Assembly: GCA_951799445.1 (NCBI GenBank)
Contig: OX637290.1
Coordinates: 27,150,987-27,214,986 of the forward strand
Length of the DNA stretch: 64,000 nucleotides
Source: Pseudisothecium myosuroides
Lineage: Eukaryota > Streptophyta > Bryopsida > Hypnales > Lembophyllaceae
Direction: 5' to 3'
Shown: positions 54,160 through 64,000 of the stretch, piece after piece
How positions within the stretch are numbered: position 1 is the stretch's first letter
How the letters are laid out: each line of letters opens with the position of its first letter
Made by a program: the position numbers and the translations under genes
Notes under the pieces: generated by a model
Told to the model about the DNA's origin: nothing
What the model saw: only the letters and a program-made list of their open reading frames with translations
Databases searched by the model: none

Positions 54160-54804
54160 TTAACCCCTAAATGCCCGAGGCACCAAAATCTGGTGTTTGC
54201 AAAACTTTGAAGTCAAACAAAACTCAACCAAGTTGCTATTTTTAGTAGTTTAATATTTTTGGAAAATTCTTTGTGAAGTCTAGTTTTAGCATCAAAAATC
54301 CGATCTTGAAAATAACCAATAGTGATTTTTCTATTGAAGATTTTGTGCAAGGGTACCCATTGCAATCTTGACTTCCCGTAGTGTTGAGAGCTCTTGGAAA
54401 TGAGCCTGAAATACACTAGATCTTGGATCAAAAATCATATTTAAAATTCATTTAAAAAAACTATAGAGTAGATTTTAAGAAGCCATAAGTTGATTGGGGT
54501 TTTACATGTTAGGTTCTTTAACCTCATATTTTTTTGGTCACCATTTTTTTAGATTCGATTTGTGAAAAGAGGGTTGAAAGTTTTTTGCAGTTTTAACACC
54601 CTTATGGTCAACATTATAATCTTTCACTCTATAAGTGATATTGTTGTGTTTTCTTTTCCTATGAGATCTCTAACATGTCTAGTTTGAATTGGTACGGTTA
54701 CAATTTTAAAAAAATTGATACAACTTATCAAAATGTTGGCATTTTGTTCAATTTAGAGCAAATTCCAGGTCACTCAAAACAGGCCTTGGGCATTTAGGGG
54801 TTAA
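54160..54804 (+). mobile_element. TTAA-ended repeat, copy 2
   Basis: Starts TTAACCCCTAAATGCCCGAG, ends GGGCATTTAGGGGTTAA; the ~20-bp ends are inverted copies including TTAA. 645 bp, non-coding, close to copy 3 in order and wording (GCATCAAAAATCCGAT, TTTTGTGCAAGGGT, AACCTCATATTTTTT, TCTAACATGTCTAGTTT-like). Confidence 0.85.
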
Positions 54805-55445
54805 ATGGCCGAGGCACCAAATTTTGGTATCCACAATACTTTGAAGTTAAATAAAATCTTACCAAGTTACTATTTTTAATAATTTGAATTTTTGAATTTT
54901 TTTTTCAAGTCTAGTGTTAGCATCAAAAATCCGATTCTAAAAATGATTGATTATGATTTTTCTATACAAGATTTTGTGCAAGGGTGTCCATTGCAAATCT
55001 TGATTTTTTAGTGTTGGGGGCTCTTGGAAATGAGCCTTGAATACAATAAAATTTGGAGGGAAAATCACAATAGAAATTCATTTAAAAAAATTGTAGAGTA
55101 GATATTGAGAAGGTGCAAATTATTTGGGGTTATTCATGTTATGCTCTTTAACCTCATATTTTTTGAGTGACCAATATCATAGATTTGACTTGTGAATAGA
55201 GGATTAAAAGACTTCAAATCACTTTCATAGTTTTAACCCCCTCATGATCAAGCATTATAATGCTTTCAATCCATGAGTGATATTATTGTTGTTGTTTTTC
55301 CTGTGTGATCTTTAACATGTCTAGTTTCAATTTGTATGGTTAGCATTCAAAATAATTGATAAAACTTCTCGAAATGTTGTCTTTTTGTTCAATTTACAAC
55401 AAATTCCAAGAAGCTCAAAAAAGGCCTAGGGCATTTAGGGGTTAA
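54801..55445 (+). mobile_element. TTAA-ended repeat, copy 3, sharing its TTAA with copy 2
   Basis: Begins at the same TTAA that ends copy 2 but lacks the next CCCCTA (reads TTAAATGGCCGAGGCACC), and ends GGGCATTTAGGGGTTAA. 645 bp. Head-to-tail with copy 2. Confidence 0.8.
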
Positions 55446-58400
55446 TTCATTTCATTCATTCCACCTTTTTTTTTAAACTTATAACTAGAAAATTATCTTA
55501 AAATTCATTAGCATTTTTTCCTGGAGTTCAAATGTGAAATATCAATGGGTTTTTTACATCTATATATGTTGCAGAAAACTGATAGGGAATACAATTTTTA
55601 AGAAGGAAACCATCAAATTTATTTTGATTTTTACTACACATACACAAGTTAATTCAATTACTATAAGAGTATCCCTCACACTAATTTGTGTGGATGTTGG
55701 TCAAATAACTTTGAGTATGTGGATGAATTTTGATGAAAATTAGATTTATATAGATGAAAATTGGATGACAAGATTTCATACTATTTTTGAGATAGTATGA
55801 AAATAGTGCAAAACACATAATATTGATTTTATCTAAAATACAATGAACTTCCACTTTATTGTGCCTCACAAGTCCCCATAATTCCCAAAGTTGTGCAAAT
55901 CATTTATTGTTATTATTGAGGGACGCATTAATTGAATTAACTTGTGTACATGAAATTGCTCAATTGTTCCTAGATTATTAAATGGTATCACTATATTTTA
56001 GATGGATAAATGATTTTCATCCATTTTCTACATGATTCATCTTCATCTACATAGTCAATAATAATTAATTGCTTTCATCATTATATAACTCTTTAAGGCC
56101 TAGGGTTGTTTTGGTTAGAGCATGAATATAAACAAAATCTGTAGAAGATGTGAAATTACCTAAGGATAGAGGAGCCTAAGTGAAAAAAGTAACCGTAGCA
56201 CATTGGAGGACGAGTGATAGACAATGGATGTGTAAAAAATTAGGACAATCCACCGTTGGTATTGCAAGAATTTAGAGTTTCCTAACAATGCATACAATGT
56301 GGTTGACATTGACGAATGAAAAATGTATAAATATAAGCCTATAGAACTAGTGACCTCATAATTAATTCACCTCAAGGACCTTTGAATTTGGTAGACATTG
56401 CTTTCATGATTCATACAAAGCAATCAACACTAAAATATTCACCTTCTACGTGTAAAAATATGTGGTTTATACAAGAAACACTTGATATAGACATATACAA
56501 AGTTTTCTATTCAAATTTGGCAAAACTTTAATTGTGTTTCTTTTGTGATTGATTGACATTTACATAAGGATTGTTGAAGCCAATGCCTATATCATAAGAT
56601 GGAAAAAGACTCAACAAAAGCACATTGTTGACCATTATATTTGAAAGTATTGAAAACATTGCTATATATAATATTATATGCCATATTTCTTTACCGCAAC
56701 CTTCTTTCCAAAAGTGCCTATCCACTTGTACCATCTTTGTGTTTGCCTTCCTTCCAAAACAATGCCAATGTTGTTCAAGATTCAAAAAAGACACATCTTT
56801 TGCAATTCTTCCCACTTATTTCCATGTATTATACAAAGATTGGCAAATGTAGCGGTGTATAAACACAAATAACTATTGCATGCAATTGTATTTTTAGATC
56901 GAATTGCTCCAATTTGTTCACTATCAAAACAATTAGGGATATACAATTTTTAACTTTTTTTATGATTTGGTGTCTAAAGCAAAAGTTATATTGTCCAAAA
57001 ATATTCAAGGCAATTTGGGCAGTTTGGGCAGTTTGGGCATCTTTGGGCATCTTTGGGCATCTTTTGGTAACACTTCATCTACTTTTGAAATTTGGCATGT
57101 ATGTGACTAGATTTATTTGGTATGAAATTGTCAAAACACAATTGATTTTAGTTGTAAAATCTCACTTTAAGAAGAGTCAAACTTTATTAACTATGTCAAA
57201 CAATTTTCGATAAAACTCCATTTTCTTCTAACTTTGAGTGTTATAATCTTGTAATCTATGTTGTCAATTTTTTTGAAAGATCTCCTACATGTTCTAGATG
57301 TTTGGTTTTAAGTTTTCATTGTTGGAATTTTAAAAAAAAAAATCCTCAATACACAAGAAATCATCACAAAATGGCTAGTATATTGCCTAATTACTTGACT
57401 TCCTTGTAATGCAAAGTGATTGAGGATAAGATAGACCGCTTGTTTGCTTTTGAAATTTTGCACGAGTGTATCTAAAAAGTTGTAGTACACAATGGTGTAG
57501 AGACTCAATTGTGATAGGACAAAAATGTTGCTCTAAAAAGGCTTAAAGTTTGTTGTCCTTGCAAGGTTTGAAAAAGCATTTTCATTCACTTTGAACATTG
57601 TAAATCTTGCAATCCACAAGATCAAATGGTCTAAATTTTTTTGCACACATTGACTTGATTTTTGCACACATGACTATACTTTTGTAAGGTTGGAACTTTA
57701 AGAAGATCAATTACTTTTTCAAATTTGGTCAATGCACCCAAAATTGGTAGTTTTTGACAATTTCATTTTAAAAACATTGTTTTGTTCTTCATGGATTATT
57801 TGGTGCAGACCATTGTATTTTGAAATTTTTTTATTGCACCAATTCTCCTTCAATTCACTTATTTGCTATAACATAAGGGAGGCAATCCATTCTTGACTAC
57901 CTTTTCCACTTTGGCAATGTAAGCTTCTCTCTTTTCATGCATGAAGAGATGAATAGTAATCAACCATGGCACGATTCCTGGCGCAATTGTGGTGCAATAT
58001 GATTGGCTGCAAGACTCTCAATTTTGCAACCAATTCTTAGTGGATTTTGCAATCAACCCCTTGATTGGAAATGGGAAGGTCTATATGACCAGTATGGGTC
58101 AAACAGAATCTTCAGCTAAAAAATTCGTAGTAATTATGTTCTGAAAAGTAAAAATCTGGAAAATTATGGAAACCTACTGAACTCTATTTCTGCACACGTG
58201 AAAATTTTCCCAGTGAAGAAACCCGCCCAGCAGATACGTGTAACTGCTTCAGTGGTCAGAAATGGGTTGCCTCCCTTAGCTTGATGAGAACAACATTCAC
58301 AGTCTCATTCCACCGACCAATAATTTTCGTAAAGCGGACAGCAGTCCGAGCTTCCTAGAAACTCCTTGCCCATCATTCATCCACCCCAAGCGCACAAAAG

Positions 58401-59029
58401 TTCCACACATGGCATTCACTCCAGCCCATTCCAGTCTCCCCGGCCCGACAGTTGAATTAACTGTGCGCAAAGTCACTGGAACAGAGGAGAATCATACCCA
58501 ATACAAGGCCGTTAAGTATTCGTACTGATACTGAAAACAAAATACTGTTCAAATACATTCATACTTGTACCTGCAGTGGCTCTCCTCAGAGCACATGACA
58601 GAAGACCAGAGCCAGAAGCAAGACCGAGCGCGCCAGGCTGTGAGCTCGCAGAATTCGAATCGCAGCTGCGCCATTTGCACCAACACGATCACGAACTCTA
58701 TCCCCTCGCAGTGACAATTGTGGTCGGACCTCGAGAAATTCGCGCATTTTTTTGTCAGAAACGTTATCGCTAGTTGTTTGATGTCACAAAGCCGGGTTGG
58801 TGCTGTCGACGTTGCTGTCAGTGCTCCTGTCTGAGCTTCGGTACAGCTGGAGTTGAGCCACTTGGGTCAGGGCTACTGGTGCAGCAGTGGCTAAGTTTGT
58901 GGAAGGGAAGACTTTGAGTGCAATTTATGAAAAGCAGTAGAGATCTGGGGTGATTGGGGAGAAGAGATGTGTTGGTTGTGTTGTGATGCTTTGTTGGGAG
59001 CTCGGTGGTGGTAGTGGAGGGGCTTAGCT
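55446..59029. other. Intergenic and MCTP upstream region
   Basis: No supported gene to the MCTP start. ORFs near 56.5-57.2 kb overlap on both strands without domains. The last ~700 bp become more GC-rich, as expected near a 5' UTR; I see no clear TATA box, so the promoter is not placed. Confidence 0.5.
57010..57066 (+). repeat. Short tandem repeat (TTTGGGCAG / CATCTTTGGG)
   Basis: A 9-10-bp unit repeated about five times: TTTGGGCAG twice, then CATCTTTGGG about three times. Confidence 0.7.
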
Positions 59030-62000
59030 ATGGCGGTTGTTCGGAAGCTTTTGGTGGAAGTGACCTCGGCTAGGGATCTTATGCCCAAGGACGGCCAAGG
59101 GACTTCGAATGCTTACTGTGTGGTGTGTAGAGTCTCCCTCTTTTGGTTTTGCTGCTGTATTTGCTAGTCGCGTTGGAATCGTGTGGCTAGTGCAATGCCA
59201 ATGTACGGAATTGGTTGAAGGTGTGGAAATTAGAATGTTAGGTGTTCTAGTGGCTTGCCTTTTCTCCGCTGTTTGTGAATTTGTACGGATTTGGGAGTCC
59301 CAACGTTTTGTTTTCGTTGCCGTTGTGCGAACGTGGATTCTAATGATTTTGCTTCACAGTTGGACTACGATGGTCAGCGGAAGCGAACGAAGGTTGAGAG
59401 CAAGACCTTGGACCCTACATGGAATGAGAAGGTACAGTCACCTCCTTGCCCACGTGGTATGTTGTTGCCATCAATAATTGTGCAATATCCTTCTCTTCAG
59501 TGACGTCCCAATTTCAGTTTATAAGTCAATGTTCACGCCTACTAGCTGTTTCACCTACTCAAGCGCAGGATTTTTACTCCTAAACAACTGCTCGAACTAA
59601 CACTAAGGTCATTTGCTACTAGGGTCGAAATTAGACACGTAGCTCGGTCAGTAGGGGGAAATTCTGGGGTAGATTGCTAGGTAGGGGACCCCTAGTGAGT
59701 GCACGTCCAATGGAGAGAATGTTGCAGCGGAGTATATTTCAGGGGTCTGAGTGGATTGAGGTGCACTCTTCCAAAATTTTACTCCGAATGTTTGATATTT
59801 TTGTAAATTTTAGAGTCCCGTGACACCGTACAGGCTTTGTCATGATTTTCCTTGCAGAAATCTTGCTTTCTGTGAACCCATTACTGCTTCAGGTCTGCTC
59901 GTTCGAGTGTAGGAGAACTGTGTCTCTTGTCTTTTCGAGCTCCCATATCAAGAGCAGAAATTGTCATGATATGCAATTTTGTTCAGAAAGTGGACCTCTT
60001 CCGTTAAGGGTGTGGTACTTGTTGGCTTCTGTCAGTGAATGACAGTCTACAAATAAGTTACAGTTTAAGAAGAGCTCTCATTTCCTTGACTCAGTCTCTA
60101 GATTTCTAGATCATGCTGGGTGCAGCATCATCTCGTCACATGTGAGGGTAGCCGCAACCGGTGATCTTCATAATCATTCCACTACACTGCAACAGGTTTG
60201 CACCTCCGTGTTGTGTGGTTCGTCACAGAACCTCATGGAGTAGGTGCATCCAACAGGAATGGTACTGAAGCCTTGAGAAATTCTCTCACTGGCAGAGGAT
60301 TGGTACAGGAATTAGCCCATTTTTTTAGGAAATCTCAGTGACGGTTACAGAGACGCATGACTGGCACCAGAAATTACTGGTTTCTCATTCGGGGTAGGCC
60401 ATGTGAGGTGCACCTGAAGCCTGAAACGACTAAGGTGAATGTACCCATACCCGATCACTTAAGGGATTTTCCAACAAATGATGAGCAGTTTAAGGCGCAT
60501 GAAAATTTTCTCATGTAGAAGGATAAGGAATATGGGGATTCCCAAATTTTCGTAATTTTATTTGCAAAATTGAAGTTATTATGATTTTTGGGAGTCAAAA
60601 AGTTGTTTGGATGAGTAACCAATGTCTAGAGTCATCCAATTCCGATCATCTAAAAAACTGCTTTCCTACTCACTATTTCCTACTTTCTTCCTCACTACTT
60701 TGGACATGTGTCATAACCTTATTAGTCCCAACCTTGAAAAAAAACATTCCAAGATTTTCAACCTTGGTTGGAAATAGTGCCCCCTATAGGTTGGCTATGG
60801 GTCGTGATCGACTATGGGTGCATCTACCTTAATGTTGAACGCCATGGAGCTCTGCATCATCTCGAAGATGGAGGCTCACTTTTGAAGTCAAGTTGGACGT
60901 GAAGTTGAAATTCAAAGTACATGAACTGAAAAGCACCTGTCATTTCGTAGCCTAATTTAAGAACACTGTTCCGTATAACCAATAGTCGTACCTGTCACGA
61001 GGATCTCAAATGCGTGAGCAAAAACTAGAAGGAAATGAGATCACCGCCTCTACAAATATAATGCTGCAGTCCCTGCCTCCGCTACCAGACATCAAGCACC
61101 GTAAATTATATCTAGGTCCTCTTACTACTCTATTCGACTGGCACTGGGAAAACACCTCACCTTTGTGCCGGTGACTTTTAGGTCACCCTAGGTTTAGGTT
61201 CACCACTTGATTTATACATGCGATCGGTGGGATTGATAGTTCAATGACGAAGTATTGCAGAGTATTAACGCAATCAAATGTGGCCATGTTCATTAACGTA
61301 TCGATCTGTCCTTGTGCAGTTCGAATTTGAGATTCTGGACCCCTCCATGCCTGGAGACCTGGAAATTAATGTCCAGAATGATCGAAATAGTGGTACTGGG
61401 AGGCGTAGCAGTTACCTTGGACGAGTGGTCGTTCCTGTGAACACCGTGCCTCCGAAAGGAGAGGCTGTGAAGTGGTATCCCTTGCAGAAACGAGGGCTCT
61501 TCTCCCAAATCAAAGGGGACTTGGGGTCAGTTTTGATTGCTGCCTCTCCACTTCACTCTTCATTGTGCCAGTTGTGTACGTTATTGATAAGAAGCCAGGA
61601 TTTTCTCTTTGAGAGTCTGCAAACTTGAAGTTTAAATGCCTAGCATTTTTTGGTATGCCTATGCCCTTGCTTTGGTTAGTGAATTTGTTGAATTTATTGA
61701 CTTCAAGCAAATGGAATATATTTTATGTCCTAGCTAGCTTGCATTGACGAGAAGGTTGCTCACAATTCATTTGCAACGGTGACTCAGTCTTGACTGGTAG
61801 AAAACTTGAATTTTACATAATTTAAACCGGTTTTTAACGTAATCCCTGCAATTTACCGACGCCTGGGTTTTCTTGAACACATGGGCGGAGTGGGGTGGGT
61901 GGGATGTGCATAGTGCAAGTTCAACCATTTGCTTATCTGGAAATAGATTTACTAGTTAGTGCTGATTTTCACCCTACACAACAGGCTCAAAGTCTGGTGG

Positions 62001-63662
62001 GTGGTCAATGAACCTATCAAGGCGAAGGACGAGAAGAAAGGGAACGAAGGAAAGTCTGATGGGGCTCAAGAGGAGAAGAAGAAAGGGGGAGGTGGTGGGG
62101 GTAAGAAACAAAATTATAAGGACAGTGGTGGTGACGACGCTCCTAGTGAAGGAAAGACCAAGTCCAAGGGAGAAGGTGATGATGACAAGCCAAAAGGAGG
62201 TAACACGGGATTCATGAAATTGCCAATTCTCCTACTGCCAGAAATGTGATGCACAAGTGGATCTTTCCTGATAAACTAGGACATATCTCGATTCAGGTTT
62301 TGCACAGCTGCAAAAAGCTTCGTCGATTTAACAAGAACTCGTCAATATGTGGAAAATTCATTTAGGTGGTGAAGGAGGTGGGGAGGAGAAACCAGGAGAC
62401 AGTGGTGGAGGCCCTAAACCGAAAGTGGTCCGGAGAGAAGCCAAGGCTGACATGCAGCCAGGCCCTCCCCGGCCCTCTCTCGTTACTGTCCCCGCCGCCG
62501 ACTTCACCGTGAAGGAAACCAACCCGGATTTGGGCAAGGCTGTTGACTACCGACAACACTTCGATCTGGTTGAGCAGATGTCTTATCTCTTCATCCGTGT
62601 GGTCCGCGCTCGAGGTCTTATGGGCAAGGATGCCAACGGGTTAAGCGATCCTGTGAGTGTTGGATCTCAGACCTCTATTTTAGCTCTCCAATTGGTACAG
62701 GCTTTCGTATGGATTTGATAATACAGCTCATCATGTCTGGCATTTTCGGTTGTCATAACCAATTCTTCACCAAAATCGTAACGGTAAGATAGTAATTATG
62801 TATGCAAATTATATAGATACGAACATATTGATGGCACTGAACTAGTTAGAAACGGTAAGCTTAATATTTGAAGAGGGACTATGAGGAGGCCTCCTAATGA
62901 ATTATTTGGACGTCTCTTCATGAACTCTTTCATTCTTAGATTTCCTCCCGCCCAGTCTCCCTGTGATGTTGTATGCAAATTCTTGAAACAGTGAAACTTT
63001 ACTGAAATCCGTATTACTAGATTTTGCTCACATATATTTAAGGCCCTTAGTCTGTATCTGTGGGACTTGCGAGTAACTTTTTTCTGTGTACCAGTACGTC
63101 CGCTTGGCCGTTGGACCTGTGCGAACTGAGACGAAGATAGTGAGGCATAATCTCAGTCCGGAGTGGAACCAAGTGTTTGCTGTGGGGAGAGACAAGATTC
63201 AGGGCAGAACTTTGGAATTGACTGTTTGGGATGCGGTAAGCTCACGTCGGTTATATACTACCTCTAAATTGGCATGTCGATCCATGTTTCTTTCTGAAAT
63301 TACTTGGTGACAGTGTAGATAAACAACATCCCAGTGTTCACATTTGTGGCCAAATTTGGCAAGACCTCTTCGAAAAATATTTCATAGTTGCAAACAATAA
63401 GTATCAAAAGTTCAATTTAAATTTTAGCCCATTTATCACTGATCTTAGTAGCTTGAGCTGATTATGAAAGTCACACTTGGGACCTCTGTATCATCCTGAC
63501 TCCTAGTGTTTCTGCTTGAACAGGACAAGCTCTCTAAGGATGATTTCCTGGGTGGATTCATGATTGATCTGACTGAAGTGCCGGTCCGAAAGCCTCCCGA
63601 AAGTCCTCTTGCCCCCCAGTGGTACCGGTTGGAGGCCAAGACTGGACCAGGAAGAGTTCGAG
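59030..63662 (+). CDS. MCTP: MCTP, multiple C2 domains and transmembrane region protein (5' part)
   Basis: Seven phase-consistent exons: 59,030-59,122; 59,360-59,431; 61,320-61,525; 61,985-62,199; 62,366-62,652; 63,095-63,235; 63,524-63,662; the gene continues past the window. Exons 1-4 encode the first C2 domain: MAVVRKLLVEVTSARDLMPK (Ca-loop Asp), LDYDGQRKRTKVESKTLDPT, WNEKFEFEILDPSMPGDLEI, YLGRVVVPVNTVPPKGEAVK and LKVWWVVNEP. A Lys/Glu/Gly-rich linker follows (EEKKKGGGGGGKKQ, GEGDDDKPKGG), as in the QUIRKY-type subgroup. Exons 5-7 encode the next C2: HFDLVEQMSYLFIRVVRARG, YVRLAVGPVRTETKIVRHNL, SPEWNQVFAVGRDKIQG and LTEVPVRKPPESPLAPQWYR. In known plants, MCTPs sit at plasmodesmata, tether ER to plasma membrane through C2-lipid contacts, and shape cell-to-cell signalling; their C-terminal membrane region would lie right of the window. 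Most Arabidopsis MCTP genes are intronless or nearly so, unlike this one. Splice sites are my reading of GT/AG and phase. Confidence 0.93.
59432..61319 (+). other. Large intron 2 of MCTP
   Basis: Bounded by GAAG|GTACAG and TTGTGCAG|T. About 1.9 kb with no recognised gene or terminal repeats inside. Short ORFs at 59,842-60,042 and 60,581-60,832 have no domains. Confidence 0.75.
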
Positions 63663-64000
63663 GTACTTGGAAAATTTTGACCATTCATTTCCTGGCTCAT
63701 AATTGACAGATTTGATCGATCATATTGTGAATATTATCAATCAGATTGGGCCAAAATAATATTTTACCAGAATCAGTGAAGAACATTGCAGGTGTTGGTC
63801 AAACAATTAAATGAAATAAAACAAACGAAATTCTTTATTTGACGTACTCGAAAATGCTAAAATTACTGAGGCCCGATTTCGTCCTATAGGGTTTATTAAA
63901 CAAACTGCCGCTGATGTAATGTAAGGCTTAGGACCTGTTACATCAACGCATATACATTTACCTTGCAATCTATTGACTTAGTATCTGAATAATGAATCGT
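63663..64000 (+). other. Intron of MCTP reaching the window edge
   Basis: Begins with GTACTTGG after the phase-1 end of exon 7. No further exon is seen before 64,000. Confidence 0.6.

Noticed and set aside
46651..55445. Telomere-like CCCCTAAA at the repeat ends taken as interstitial telomere
   Set aside because: The word occurs once per end as part of an inverted terminal repeat beginning TTAA, not as a tandem telomeric array.
56528..56872. Overlapping ORFs on both strands near 56.5-56.9 kb
   Set aside because: No domain recognised and four frames overlap; nothing distinguishes one as coding.
62008..62217. Alternative frame ORF in MCTP exon 4
   Set aside because: Shadow of the Lys/Gly-rich linker; the chosen frame is in phase with both flanking exons.

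Overview
The window looks like nuclear DNA of a land plant, probably an early-diverging lineage (bryophyte, lycophyte or fern). The basis is the start of a plant-type MCTP gene (multiple C2 domains and transmembrane region protein) split into at least seven short exons, surrounded by a dense, nested layer of Ty3/gypsy retrotransposons and DNA transposons. The lineage assignment is inference; the plant assignment is firmer. I see no rRNA gene, tRNA gene, CRISPR array or bacterial-style operon.

Layout. 1-1125: an AT-rich coiled-coil ORF, cut by the window edge, function unknown. 3.2-3.6 kb: a ~124-bp tandem repeat. 6,536-10,662: a complete 4.1-kb solo LTR with an AAACT target duplication. 13.7-15.5 kb: a broken gene for a NIF/FCP1-like HAD phosphatase on the minus strand. 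15,481-29,876: an old minus-strand gypsy element, split in its reverse transcriptase by a younger plus-strand element (18,736 to ~26.4 kb) that has a 4.4-kb LTR of the same family as the solo LTR. 31.6-34.5 kb: two long inverted repeats. 34,478-45,136: a Tc1-like DNA transposon (DD34E) with an 8.6-kb CACTA element inserted in it. The CACTA element carries a two-exon gene of unknown function, a converging coiled-coil ORF and smaller MITEs. 46,651-53,122: a triple nest, with a 5.6-kb chromovirus inside a CACTA-type MITE inside a TTAA-ended repeat. Two more copies of that repeat lie head-to-tail at 54,160-55,445. 59,030 to the right edge: the MCTP gene, the only clearly intact host gene.

How parts relate. 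Almost everything between the first ORF and MCTP is mobile DNA, and target-site duplications give a clear order of insertion. All three gypsy elements are dead by point mutation. Strikingly, each has Lys exactly where the integrase D,D(35)E glutamate should be, and tryptophan codons turned to stops. The best candidates for undescribed biology are (i) a conserved, apparently spliced leader exon and a pair of conserved hairpins inside the very long LTRs, (ii) the non-transposase gene pair carried by the CACTA element, and (iii) the TTAA-flanked, piggyBac-like repeat families.
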